Assembly: GCA_964246975.1 (NCBI GenBank)
Contig: CAXTSL010000001.1
Location: 1-64,000 of the forward strand
DNA: 64,000 nucleotides
From: Glacieibacterium sp964246975
GTDB taxonomy: Bacteria; Pseudomonadota; Alphaproteobacteria; Sphingomonadales; Sphingomonadaceae
Direction of reading: 5' to 3'
Within the stretch, counting starts at the first letter, position 1, and every line of letters begins with the position of its first letter. The position numbers and the translations under genes were made by a program. The notes beneath the pieces are model-generated. The model was given only the letters and a program-made list of their open reading frames with translations, ran no database searches and was not told the DNA's origin. Positions 23,184 through 32,412 of this stretch are shown here, one piece after another.

Positions 23184-26100
23184 GTCGAAGCCTTTCGGAA
23201 GACACCGAGAGCCTGCAACAATGCCGGCCCGGTCGCAACCAGCAGCGGCAACAGCGCGACCAGCGGCTGGCCTGAATCGAGGATCGCGCCGCCCAGCAGC
23301 AGCAGCCCGAGCGGCAGCACGATGAGCAGCGGCCAGACCGCGAAGCGCCAGCCGCCCTTGGGCGCGTCGGCCTTCCAGCGCTGCAGCGTCGCCGGTCGCT
23401 CGGCATGCTGGACGAACGCCGCGAAGCTCGCATTGAACATCCTCGGCACGGGGTCGTAGGCGACCAGACCGCGCCGGATCAACGACTTGAGCGCATCGCG
23501 CGCCGCGATGCTCGGGATGCGGCGGACGCTGAGGTTGTAGAGCACGAGCTGCTCGGCGCGCGACGATGCCGACCACAGCTGCTGATAATGTTCGATCAGC
23601 ATCAGGCCGATGAAATCGATCGCCGCCTGCGGCGACGCGGCGCGGAGGTCGCGCGCGAAGCCCAATACGGGCGCGCGGTAGAGCGCATCATAGGCGGCGG
23701 TGGTGCGCAGCGTCATCGACACCGGGATGTGTGTGCCCGCCGGCAGCAAGGTCGCGATGACATGCTCGGGCAGCCCCGCCAGCTCGCCGATCACCGCGGT
23801 ATCGACCGCACTCTCGCCGGGCCGGGTTTCGCGCACCAGCTTGTCGACCGAGCCGAAGATATAGGTCTGGAAATCCTCGAGCAGTTTCGACCAGCGGATA
23901 TCCTCGCGCTGGCGGCGGATCGCCTCGAGGTCGCGGCCCTCGTCGGTCTGCGCCGCGAGCTTCTCGTGCTCATAGGCCTGCAGCAGGCGTTCGAGCGGGG
24001 TCAGTTCGGCGAGCAGCACCAGCGTCGTCGAACCGTCGCGGACGCCGGGCCTTTCGACGAGCTTTTCCATGTGGCGGAGCGCGGCGCGCCGCCGCTCGGG
24101 TTCGCGCAGCGTCAGCTCGAGATTGTAGAGGATATAGTGGCGCGGGGGCTCCCACGCCGCCGCCACCGCCGGCCCGGCGATCGGCGTCAGGCTTTCGTCG
24201 GACAGGTCGATGCGGTGGCCATGGTCGAACAACTGGTTTCGCAATCCCAGCGGCGGGCGGACGATCATCACGCGCGGCGGCAGCACGAGCGCGGCGAAAT
24301 CGTCGGACAGCGCCAGCGGCGGGTAGGTCACGGCTTCGAGCGGCGTCGCGAGGCCGAACAGGCGGCGCAGCACGACGGTCAGCGCGGCCCCCAGCAGCCC
24401 GATGCCGAGGCCGGTGACGACGACCACCCACAGGACGCGCGTCAGCGAGCCCGACTCCCACAGGAGTTCGGGCTCGGCAAAGGTCGCGAGGCTGCCCAGC
24501 GCCAGCGTCGCGCCGGGACACGCCAGCGCGGCGAGCGCCGGCGTCACCGTCGACGCGCCGGGGGCGGGGCCGTGATAAAGCCCCCTGAACAGCCGCTGCG
24601 CGAGGCCGGTGTCGCGCTCGGCGTCGGGCAACGGCCGCCAGCATCCCGCCGCGATGCCGGTCAGGTCGCCGGGCGGCAGCGCGCGCCGTCGCGCCGCGCG
24701 CAGGTCGGAGAAATAGACGTTGGAGATCGCCGCCGTCGCCGCCGTGCGCGCCACCAGCCCCGCGTCGAGGCCGATCCGCGCGTCGGTGTCGACGCTGCGC
24801 CGCCCGAAGCGCGCGGCGTCGGCGTGGACGCTCAGCATCGGCACCGCGACCATCGTCAGCAGCGCCGCGACGACGGCGTTGCGGTAGCCGCGCGCCGTCG
24901 CGGGGCGCAGCGGACCGGGCGGCCCCTTCGGCCCGCGCAGCACGACGAGGCCGCTCGCCAGGCCGCCCGCCCAGCACAGCATCGCCGCCCACAACGGCCC
25001 GGCGGGCCACAGCCACAGCACCAGCAGCCCCAGCAACGCCGTCAGCGCCAGCGCGCGCGTCAGCCGCGCATACGCCGCCGTGCGCCGCGCGTCGGGCCAC
25101 AGCCACCCCCAGCGCGCCCGCCCGGTCGCGACGAGCAGCAGCGCGGGCACGCCCCACACCGCGACGACGAGCGCCGAAAAGCTCATCAGCGTCGCGAGCA
25201 GCACCTGCGTCGGGACGGCATCGGCGCTGTCGTGCGAATGCCATGCAAGGATCGCCCAGTTGGCGAACGGCAGCCGCGCCAGGCCGAAATGCTGGCGCGC
25301 GCCGTCGTAGGTCGAGGTCAGCGCGGGCGGGCCGTCGTCGGCGGCCTTGGGGCCGCGCAGCCGCGTCAGGATGGCGGCGAGCTTGGGGCTCTTCAGCTCG
25401 CGCGCCGCGTGTTCGAAGCGCACGCGCTGGGGGTCGGAATGGAACAGCACCTCGAGGCCGGGATCGCCGAGATCGACGACCATGAAGCGCTCGGTCGGCG
25501 GCAGCACGGGCATCAGCAGGCTGCGCAGCACCCCCGCGCTGACCACCACCGCGTCGGCCTCGCGCGCGCGCCTCCGGCCCGCTTCGGCAGGCGCGGCGAT
25601 GGCGGGAAACGCGACCACGGTCTTGTCGAAGCCGTCGCTCTGGCTGCGCACCTGCTCGATCGCATAGGCGGGGGCGGCGAGGATTTCGCGGTCCGCCCCC
25701 GGCAGGCGCAGGCGCTGCCAGCGCGGTCGCGCCGGCGTCGGCAGCGGGCTGGTATCGCCGTCGAGGGCATGGTCGAAATAGCTGCGTGTCGTCACGTCGA
25801 GACGCCCGCCGTTGTTCGAGCGACACGCGCTGATCGCCGTGCCCGGCCACAGCCGCCCGTCGTGCCCGACGACGAACGCCGATTCGCGCGGCGGCAGGCG
25901 CAGCGTGTCGTGCGCGGCGACGGCGTCGGGATTGGCGCGCGTGACGCGCCGCGTGTCGATCTCGGTGCGGCGGCGCTCGCGCAACGGATAGCCCGGGTCG
26001 GCGACGCCGAGCACCGACGCGAGCGGTAGCGGCACCGTCAGGCAGTCGTCGGGATCGCGCCAGATCGCGCGCGCGTCGCGCCAGCCCGCTGCGCCGTCGC

Positions 26101-27307
26101 GCTCCAGCCCGAGCAGCGGCGCGACCTCGGCGGCGAACTGTCGGCGCAGTTCGAGCACGGTGTCGGCGGTGCGGACCCCGGCGCGTGCGCGGCTCGCCTC
26201 GACATCGACCGCGAACGCCGCCGCTGCGGCGATCAACGCGGTCGCCGCGACGAGCCCGGCGCCCAGCGCCGCGATCTCCAGCCGCGCCAGCCCCTCGCCC
26301 GGCCCGATCAGCCGCAGCTTGAGCACCGACGTCAGCGCGAGCAGCAGCAGCAGCGGCACCGCGAACCCCGCGAGGATGATCGGCGCGCGCGGGATGCGGT
26401 CGAACAAGCCCCCCGCCGCGACCAGCGCCACCGCCTGCGCGTGGACGACGCTGCCCGGCTGCGGCCCCGGCAGCGCGATGTCGCGGACATAGGCCGTGTA
26501 GTCGTGCGCCCCGGCGCGGACGCGCGTCGGGCCGAGCGGGTCGAGCGCGCGCGCCGGCGCGGCGGCGGCGGTCTTGGGCGCGCCCGGCAGCGCGCCGATC
26601 ACCGACCCCGACAGCGAGGCGACGGGCTGGAGCTGCGCGAGGTCGGCGAGCGGCAGCGGGTCCGCACCGAAGTGCGCCGCAATGCGCCCCTCGGCGTCGG
26701 CGATCAGCAGTTCGGTGGCGCGCGGCATCGCGGTGTCGGCGTGGACCAGCGCGGCGAGCGGCAACCGCGCCGCGAAGCACAGCCGCGTCGCCCCGGCGGG
26801 CAGCGCGAGAACCCCGCGCCCGAGCCACGCGCGCCAGTCGCCCCTGAACCCCGGCAACACGCGCCGGTCGGCGGCCTCGAGGCGTGCGGCATCGAGCGCG
26901 TCGCGGATTTCGAGCGTCTGCGCCGCGAACCACGCGCGCCTGCCGCCCGCATCGGCCTCGGGGCACACCGCCCCTGGCGCGACGAGCGCATAGTCGATGA
27001 CGAAGCGGCCCAGTGCGGGGTGCCAGAAACGGGCCCGCGCCTGCCAGCCGCGCGCGCGCGCCGCATCGTCGGGGGCTTCGAGGCGCTGGGGAATGAAGTT
27101 CTTCTCGGCCATCGAGGCGATCGTCGCGGGCCAGCTCGCCAGCCCCTCGGCGACGATCTGCAGGTCGTGGTCGTTGCGGTGGGTGTCGAAACCGACGACG
27201 CGGTCGCTCGCCTGCGTCAGCCAGATGCCGAACGCCGCAGCGAGCAGCGCGAACGCGACCCCGGCAAAGCCGAGCCAGCGCGACCGCTTCGCCTGCGCCT
27301 CCGCCAC
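23180..27307 (-). CDS. Large multi-domain membrane protein of unknown function, first gene of the protease operon
   Basis: A 1375-residue protein I do not recognise as a named family. TM1 is at residues 12-30, an extracytoplasmic region runs to about 305, two TMs lie at 306-325 and 342-367, and a second extracytoplasmic region reaches about 690. TMs then cluster at 696-725, 746-790, 807-825 and 952-982. The cytoplasmic part (983-1318) contains VMIVRPPLGLRNQLF, placed like a degenerate P-loop, a hydrophobic strand TTLVLLAELTP, and a winged-helix-like EQLVLYNLSVRRIPSIAA (about 1250-1284). Two last TMs are at 1319-1369. The layout suggests a sensor signalling to the co-encoded proteases. GTG start at 27307; the frame has no other good start nearby. 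Confidence 0.8.
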   Translation of the reverse strand: MAEAQAKRSRWLGFAGVAFALLAAAFGIWLTQASDRVVGFDTHRNDHDLQIVAEGLASWPATIASMAEKNFIPQRLEAPDDAARARGWQARARFWHPALGRFVIDYALVAPGAVCPEADAGGRRAWFAAQTLEIRDALDAARLEAADRRVLPGFRGDWRAWLGRGVLALPAGATRLCFAARLPLAALVHADTAMPRATELLIADAEGRIAAHFGADPLPLADLAQLQPVASLSGSVIGALPGAPKTAAAAPARALDPLGPTRVRAGAHDYTAYVRDIALPGPQPGSVVHAQAVALVAAGGLFDRIPRAPIILAGFAVPLLLLLALTSVLKLRLIGPGEGLARLEIAALGAGLVAATALIAAAAAFAVDVEASRARAGVRTADTVLELRRQFAAEVAPLLGLERDGAAGWRDARAIWRDPDDCLTVPLPLASVLGVADPGYPLRERRRTEIDTRRVTRANPDAVAAHDTLRLPPRESAFVVGHDGRLWPGTAISACRSNNGGRLDVTTRSYFDHALDGDTSPLPTPARPRWQRLRLPGADREILAAPAYAIEQVRSQSDGFDKTVVAFPAIAAPAEAGRRRAREADAVVVSAGVLRSLLMPVLPPTERFMVVDLGDPGLEVLFHSDPQRVRFEHAARELKSPKLAAILTRLRGPKAADDGPPALTSTYDGARQHFGLARLPFANWAILAWHSHDSADAVPTQVLLATLMSFSALVVAVWGVPALLLVATGRARWGWLWPDARRTAAYARLTRALALTALLGLLVLWLWPAGPLWAAMLCWAGGLASGLVVLRGPKGPPGPLRPATARGYRNAVVAALLTMVAVPMLSVHADAARFGRRSVDTDARIGLDAGLVARTAATAAISNVYFSDLRAARRRALPPGDLTGIAAGCWRPLPDAERDTGLAQRLFRGLYHGPAPGASTVTPALAALACPGATLALGSLATFAEPELLWESGSLTRVLWVVVVTGLGIGLLGAALTVVLRRLFGLATPLEAVTYPPLALSDDFAALVLPPRVMIVRPPLGLRNQLFDHGHRIDLSDESLTPIAGPAVAAAWEPPRHYILYNLELTLREPERRRAALRHMEKLVERPGVRDGSTTLVLLAELTPLERLLQAYEHEKLAAQTDEGRDLEAIRRQREDIRWSKLLEDFQTYIFGSVDKLVRETRPGESAVDTAVIGELAGLPEHVIATLLPAGTHIPVSMTLRTTAAYDALYRAPVLGFARDLRAASPQAAIDFIGLMLIEHYQQLWSASSRAEQLVLYNLSVRRIPSIAARDALKSLIRRGLVAYDPVPRMFNASFAAFVQHAERPATLQRWKADAPKGGWRFAVWPLLIVLPLGLLLLGGAILDSGQPLVALLPLLVATGPALLQALGVFRKAST

Positions 27308-27452
27308 GTCCCCGCGCCGCCCCTCGCTGCTGCCAACCCCGACGCCAAAGCCACCAACTTGGTCAGCATGTTACTAACCGCGCCGCGAGTCGAGCGTCTT
27401 GGACGAATGCGACGCGGTTGCGGCGCGGCGGGCGCGCGCCTATCTTCGCGGC

Positions 27453-27641
27453 ATGGTCAAGCGCGCGCCCCCGCCAGCGTCCGACGACGATGCCGCAGCC
27501 CTGCGCGCGTCGCTGAAACGCCACGGTGCTCTGCTCGAAACGTCCGACCCCGACGCCCCTTTGCCGCCCGGCGTGACGCACGTACTGGTGCCGGGCAAGT
27601 CGGGCGCGAAGCTCGTGGAAAAGCGCAAGTCGTTCTTTTGA
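27453..27641 (+). CDS. Small conserved-looking hypothetical protein
   Basis: A 62-residue basic protein, MVKRAPPPASDDDAAALRAS at the start and PLPPGVTHVLVPGKSGAKLV then EKRKSFF at the end. No membrane segment or cysteine. The composition and the in-frame GTTHVLV-type strand look like a real small protein and not a shadow frame, but I cannot name a family. An in-frame upstream ATG at 27399 would add 18 residues; I prefer 27453 because the extension is arginine-rich and unlike protein. It is divergent from the large membrane protein gene. Confidence 0.5.
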   Translation: MVKRAPPPASDDDAAALRASLKRHGALLETSDPDAPLPPGVTHVLVPGKSGAKLVEKRKSFF

Positions 27642-27678
27642 CCGGCTTGGGCGGCGCGGCCCGAGCTTCGCAATCGTG

Positions 27679-28911
27679 CTAGCCTGCAAGGCGGAAACCG
27701 CCGGCGAGCAGGAAGCGCCGGACGCCGGGGTCGCTGCTGAGGCCCGCCGCCGTCCGCGCCGCCGCCCATGCCGCCGCCGCGTCGCCCGCCAGCCAGCAGA
27801 CCCGGGCCCGCGCCGCCCACCACGGCTGGTATGTCGCGACGTCACCGATCGCGTCGAGCTGGTCTGAGGACGCCGCAAGATCGCCGTTCTCGGCATGCGC
27901 GACGGCGCGCGCCACGAGAACGCCGATCGTCGGCGCGAACCCGGCGAGCATGTCGTACAGCCGCGCCAGCGGGGCGGTGAAGCGCTCGCCGGTCATGAGC
28001 TGCTGCGCGTGGAGCGACTGGATCGCCGCCTCGGTCTGGAAGCGCCCCGGCGACGCGGCGGCAGCGGCCCGGCGCAACAGTGCTTCCGCCTCGACGAGCA
28101 TCGGACGCGACCATTTCGCCATGTCCTGCCGGTGCAGCGGCACGAACGCGCCCGACGCATCGCGCCGCGCGTCGTGCCGTGCCTCGCAGTGCAGCATCAG
28201 CGACAACAGCCCCTTCGCCTCCGGCTCGCCCGGCAGCAGCTCGGTCAGCAGGCGCGCCAGCCAGATCGCCTCCGCCGCGAGGCCCGCGAGCCGGTCGTCG
28301 GCACCCGTCACGTCCTCTCACGCGGTGCCATAGGCGGCATAGATCGCCGCCAGAACGCCGCCGAGGCGCGGCCTGAGCTGGTCCGCCTCAGGAACCGCGA
28401 AGGCGATGCCCGCATCGCGAATCTTGCGCTTGGCGCGCACCAGCCGCTGGCCCATCATCGCGGGCGACACGAGAAAGCATGCCGCGATGCGCGCCGCGTC
28501 GAGGCCGAGCACGGTCTGCAGCATCAGCGGGGCCTGCGCCTCGGCGGCGATGGCGGGGTGCGCGCACACGAACAGCAGCGCCAGACGCCGGTCGACGAAG
28601 CTGTCGGCGGCGGCATCGGTGCGCTCGTCCGCGAGCCGCACGACGTGGTCGAGCGCCGCGTCGGCGGTGCGGCGGCGACCGATGGCATGGCCGATCCGCC
28701 GCCGCGCCACCGTCACCAGCCAGCCGACGGGGTTCGCCGGAATGCCCTCGCGCGGCCATTGCGCCAGCGCGGCGACGAAGGCGTCGGCGAGGGCATCCTC
28801 CGCCGCCGCAATATTGCCCGAGCGCGCCGCGAGGATCGCCAGCAGCTTGCCGTAGGACGCGCGCGCCGCGACCTCCGCTGCATCGGCGGCGGTGCGGCGC
28901 GCGGCGTCCAT
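27679..28911 (-). pseudogene. ECF42-type RNA polymerase sigma factor, split by an in-frame TGA
   Basis: Reading through one stop gives 410 codons with the full architecture of an ECF42 sigma factor. Sigma region 2 is around LLAILAARSGNIAAAEDALA and PVGWLVTVARRR, and region 4 around LGLDAARIAACFLVSPAMMG. A long C-terminal extension contains GLAAEAIWLARLLTELLP and GRFQTEAAIQSLHAQQ. The stop is TGA at 28318-28320, in YAAYGTA-stop-EDVTGADDRL, where I remember the family having tryptophan (TGG). It is one base from TGG and the frame continues unchanged. It is either a nonsense mutation, a sequencing error or a read-through site. It follows a YCII gene (TGATG overlap), the standard partner of ECF42. 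Start ATG 28911. Confidence 0.75.
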
Positions 28912-29270
28912 CAGTTCGCGGGCGGTGCCAGCACCGGGCGGATTTCGACCCCGCCCGCCGTCGCGCACGGGGCCCGCGCCGCCCATTCGAGCGCCGCGTC
29001 GAGATCGGCGACGTCGAGAATGACATAGCCGCCGAGGATTTCCTTAGTATCGGCGAACGGCCCGTCGGCGACGTGGCGCGTGCCGTCGGCGATGCGCAGC
29101 GACGTGCTGGCGTCGGGGGGCTGCAGGCCGTTGCCGCTGACCATAGCGCCGCTCTGCGCGATCGCCCCCATATAGGCGTTCCAGCCGCCCCAATAGGCGT
29201 CCGCCTGCGCGAGATCGAAGCGCTTGCCCATCTCGTCGCGGGTTTCGTTGAAGAGCAGCATGTAGTGCAT
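28911..29270 (-). CDS. YCII-family (DGPF) protein, ECF42 partner
   Basis: A 119-residue YCII-related protein: MHYMLLFNETRDEMGKRF, then WNAYMGAIAQSGAMVSGNGL, RIADGTRHVADGPFADTKEI with the family's DGPF motif, LGGYVILDVADLDAALEWAA and a conserved VEIRPV end. Such proteins are encoded next to ECF42 sigma factors across bacteria and are thought to belong to the same response, though their reaction is unknown. ATG 29270 has a strong Shine-Dalgarno (GGAAGGAA). Its TGA overlaps the sigma factor's ATG. Confidence 0.9.
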   Translation of the reverse strand: MHYMLLFNETRDEMGKRFDLAQADAYWGGWNAYMGAIAQSGAMVSGNGLQPPDASTSLRIADGTRHVADGPFADTKEILGGYVILDVADLDAALEWAARAPCATAGGVEIRPVLAPPAN

Positions 29271-29375
29271 GATCAGTTCCTTCCGAACCGGCGGTATCGG
29301 CACCGCCCGTTCGATGTGCGGCGAACGGCGCGCGTTTCGACCGCGCACGAAATTATTTCGGCAACGGCGTGGGGG

Positions 29376-30881
29376 TCAGTGCCCCCGGCACCCGCAGGCA
29401 AACGCGATGCGCTGCAGCGTCGCCGCGCCACTTTTCGAACTGGTCAGCGCGTGGGTCTTCGAGCCCTTCGACGCGACCACCCCCGCGCCCTTCGCGGGCG
29501 TGTCGCCGAAGGCGATGTCGTCGCGGCGCAGCAGCGTCTGGACGAAGCTGCGGACCTCCATCACGAGGCCCGCGCTGGCGTCGACCGCGCCGAGCATCGC
29601 CGCGCCGCCTTCGGGACCCTCGCCGACGAAGGCCTCGTGCGGCGCGACCGCGACGGCGTGCGCGAGGCGCGGGTCGAGGTCGCCCAGCGCGACGGCGCGC
29701 GGAAAGCTCGCGACCGCCACCGCGCGCGCGCCGAACTCGACGCGGCGATAGGCGATCCTCGCGCCGTCGGGCGCGTCGAGCACCGCCGCGACGCCGCGTG
29801 CGCCGGCCGTGCCGACGGGCTTGTCGCCAGCCGCCGCAAAACCCTTCGCGGCGGGTCCCAGCGGAATCTGGGGCGCGAGGAAGGTCGTCGCGCCGATGTC
29901 GATGCCGTGGTGCGCGTACGCCGCACGGATCGCGGGGCCGTTGACCCCCTTGTACGCCGCCTGGTCGACGACCAGCATCGTCCGCCCGACCGACTGGAAG
30001 AAGCGCGACTTGACCGGCGCGCGCAGCGTCGCGGCGGTAAGCAGCCACGTCGCCACCTTCGCCGCCTGCCATAGTCCCGCCTCGCCCCCCGCCGTGCGCG
30101 CGAAGACGCCCTGGATGAGGCGGTAGTAGCAGCCGCTGAGCAACTGCCCGAGCGAGTGCATCTCGTTGATCAGCGTGCCCGGCGCGCCGTCGTCGGGCAG
30201 CGACGTCGGGAAGGTCCAGCGATAGTCGTTGAGCGCGTGGCGCGGCTGCGACGCATTGTTGGTCGCGCCATAAACCGTGCCGATCGCCGCCGACAGCGCT
30301 TCGGCGGTCGCCTCGACGAAATTGGGCTTGGCGAGCTTGGCATCGCCCTTGAGCACCGCGACGCGCGTGTCCTTGTCGGCCAGCGCCGCGAGCACCGCGA
30401 TACAGTCGCCGAAGCCCTCGTGGAACGCCGACACCTCCATGATCGCGGCGTTCCACAGGTCGGGACGTAGCGCGTCGAGGATGGCATGGCCGGTCTCGTG
30501 CGCGACGACATCCTGCGACGCCCCCGACAGCACGAGCTTGCCCGCGACCGTCGTCTCGAAAAACGAAATGCTGGCGCGGTTGTAATAGGCGTTGAGATCG
30601 GTCCCCGCGTTGGGCAGCAGCGCGAGTTGCTTGAGCGTCGGCTTGCCCTGCCAGCCCTTGAGAGGCCCGGCGCAGTCCTCGAACGCCGCCAAGGCCCGCA
30701 GAGCCGCCTCGCGCGCCGCCCAGCCGACATACTCGCGCGTGTCGGGGGCATAGACCGCCTCCTTGGCCAGCGCCTTGACCGCGAAGCCGAGGCGCGGGGC
30801 CTTGCGGTCGGGACTCGGCGGGATATTCAGCGGGCCGGTGCCCGCGACACCGGGATCGTTGGGGACATAGGCGATCGTCAT
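29376..30881 (-). CDS. Thermolysin-like (gluzincin) metallopeptidase, paralogous to the operon's C-terminal domain
   Basis: A 501-residue zinc peptidase. DVVAHETGHAILDALRPDLW holds HExxH (about residue 126) and EVSAFHEGFGDCIAVLAAL holds the third ligand glutamate (about residue 155). The same AFHEGFxD arrangement occurs in the double protease at 19.5-23.2 kb. There is no signal peptide or prodomain, so it should be cytosolic unless exported otherwise. The last 200 residues are strand-rich and unassigned. I chose ATG 30881 because GGGAG lies 7 bases upstream; a GTG two codons earlier is possible. It stands alone, with YCII downstream and a divergent GDPD gene upstream. Confidence 0.82.
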   Translation of the reverse strand: MTIAYVPNDPGVAGTGPLNIPPSPDRKAPRLGFAVKALAKEAVYAPDTREYVGWAAREAALRALAAFEDCAGPLKGWQGKPTLKQLALLPNAGTDLNAYYNRASISFFETTVAGKLVLSGASQDVVAHETGHAILDALRPDLWNAAIMEVSAFHEGFGDCIAVLAALADKDTRVAVLKGDAKLAKPNFVEATAEALSAAIGTVYGATNNASQPRHALNDYRWTFPTSLPDDGAPGTLINEMHSLGQLLSGCYYRLIQGVFARTAGGEAGLWQAAKVATWLLTAATLRAPVKSRFFQSVGRTMLVVDQAAYKGVNGPAIRAAYAHHGIDIGATTFLAPQIPLGPAAKGFAAAGDKPVGTAGARGVAAVLDAPDGARIAYRRVEFGARAVAVASFPRAVALGDLDPRLAHAVAVAPHEAFVGEGPEGGAAMLGAVDASAGLVMEVRSFVQTLLRRDDIAFGDTPAKGAGVVASKGSKTHALTSSKSGAATLQRIAFACGCRGH

Positions 30882-31010
30882 GCGCACTCTCCCGGCGGCC
30901 CTCGCGGGTCGCGGCGCTTGTGTAACACGTTACGGGCGCGTCGGGGAGTGGCGGCGCGCACGCCGCGGCGGGGAGTGGCGGCGCGCAGCCGGGGCGGCTA
31001 GGGTGCGGCG

Positions 31011-32033
31011 ATGATGTGGAGGGTGTTCGTCATGGCCGCGCTGCTCGCCGGGTCCGCGTCGGCAGCGACCGAACGCCCGATCGTCATCGCGCATCGCGGC
31101 GCGAGCGCGCTGCGTCCCGAGCACACGCTGGCAGCGTACGCGGAGGCGATCCGTGCCAGGGCCGATTTCATCGAACCCGACCTTGTCTCGACGAAGGATC
31201 ATATCCTCGTCGCGCGCCACGAGAACGAGATTTCGGGCACCACCGACGTCGCCGCGCATCCCGAGTTCGCCGCGCGTCGAACGACGAAGACGATCGACGG
31301 CGTCGCGACGACGGGCTGGTTCACCGAGGACTTCACGCTCGCCGAACTGAAGACGCTCCTCGCCCGCGAGCGTCTGCCGCAGTTGCGCCCGGGCAACGCC
31401 GCCTTCGACCGCGAGCGCGTGCCGACGCTGGCCGAGATCGTCGCGCTGGCGAAGGGTGCCGGGCGGACGGTCGGCATCTACCCCGAGACCAAGCACCCGA
31501 GCTATTTCGCCGGGATCGGCCTGCCGCTCGAGCCGCCGCTGCTCGCCGCGCTGGCGGCGGCGGGGTGGACGACCGCCGCGTCGCCGGTGTTCATCCAGTC
31601 GTTCGAGGTCGGCAATCTCAAGGCGCTGCACCGCCAGACCAAGGTGCGGCTGATCCAGTTGATCGGCGACGGCGTATCGGGCGACGGGGTCGCGTACGAC
31701 AGCCTCGTGACGCCCGCCGGATTGCGCGGCGTCGCGGCCTATGCCGCCGGAATCGGCCCCAACAAGGACCGGATCATCGGGCGCGGGGCCGACGCCAGGC
31801 TCGGGCCACCGACGGCGCTCGTCGCCGACGCGCATGCGGCGGGGCTCAAACTCCACCCGTGGACCTTCCGGCCCGAGAATTACTTTCTGCCCGCCGATTT
31901 CCGCACCGGCGACGGTCCGCAGGCACGCGGCGACATCGCGGGCGAATATCGGGCGTTCATCGCAGCCGGCGTCGACGGGCTGTTCGCCGACGATCCGGCC
32001 AGCGCGGTCGCGGCGGTCGGCGCGCCGCGCTGA
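31011..32033 (+). CDS. Glycerophosphodiester phosphodiesterase, exported
   Basis: A 340-residue GDPD enzyme expected to hydrolyse glycerophosphodiesters to glycerol-3-phosphate and an alcohol in the periplasm. The signal peptide is MMWRVFVMAALLAGSASA. The catalytic barrel begins PIVIAHRGASALRPEHTLAA (active-site HRG...E), followed by FIEPDLVSTKDHILVARHEN with the metal-binding acid and second histidine. PVFIQSFEVGNL and LHPWTFRPENYF close the barrel, and a long insert matches the periplasmic GlpQ-type length. ATG 31011 or the next ATG three bases on are equally possible. Confidence 0.92.
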   Translation: MMWRVFVMAALLAGSASAATERPIVIAHRGASALRPEHTLAAYAEAIRARADFIEPDLVSTKDHILVARHENEISGTTDVAAHPEFAARRTTKTIDGVATTGWFTEDFTLAELKTLLARERLPQLRPGNAAFDRERVPTLAEIVALAKGAGRTVGIYPETKHPSYFAGIGLPLEPPLLAALAAAGWTTAASPVFIQSFEVGNLKALHRQTKVRLIQLIGDGVSGDGVAYDSLVTPAGLRGVAAYAAGIGPNKDRIIGRGADARLGPPTALVADAHAAGLKLHPWTFRPENYFLPADFRTGDGPQARGDIAGEYRAFIAAGVDGLFADDPASAVAAVGAPR

Positions 32034-32035
32034 GG

Positions 32036-32350
32036 TCAGCGGAGCGCGAGCGCGTACGCCGTACTCGCGACCCCCAGCCCGATCAGCGTCGCCGCACCGA
32101 TCAACAGGCGGCGGCGGTTGGCCGGGTCGCCGGCGAAACGCCCGATGACCGAATCGTCGCGCTTGCCGCCGACGGCCCAGGCGAGCAGCGCGAGCCACAG
32201 CAGCAGCGACAGCAGCGACGCGACGTTGAGCGAGGCGAGCAGCCGGCGCTCGGGATGGCGCGTCGCATAGGCGATCAGCGTCGGCACGAAGTTGAAGACG
32301 AGAACACCCGCGATCACCGCCGCTGCCAGCCCCAGCCTGCTCGCGTCCAT
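32036..32350 (-). CDS. Small three-helix membrane protein (superinfection-immunity-like)
   Basis: A 104-residue hydrophobic protein with TMs near residues 8-27, 40-60 and 83-101. AGVLVFNFVPTLIAYATRHP resembles the FxPTxxA start of T4 superinfection-immunity-family small membrane proteins, but the rest is weaker and the assignment is tentative. Start: ATG at 32350 has GGAG seven bases upstream, while the ATG two codons earlier (32356) has no room for one, so 32350 is preferred. It converges on the GDPD gene with two bases between the stops. Confidence 0.65.
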   Translation of the reverse strand: MDASRLGLAAAVIAGVLVFNFVPTLIAYATRHPERRLLASLNVASLLSLLLWLALLAWAVGGKRDDSVIGRFAGDPANRRRLLIGAATLIGLGVASTAYALALR

Positions 32351-32412
32351 CGTCATGCTCCCACGCCTCGCCGACCGTATTATTCGCCTAACACGACCGG
32401 CAGCGCAAGGGG

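Noticed and set aside
18157..30881. Reading the whole 18-31 kb stretch as one defence island
   Set aside because: The YCII/ECF42 pair, the small basic protein and the GDPD next door are ordinary chromosomal genes; there is no integrase, tRNA or repeat boundary. Only the three-gene operon is kept as a candidate system.
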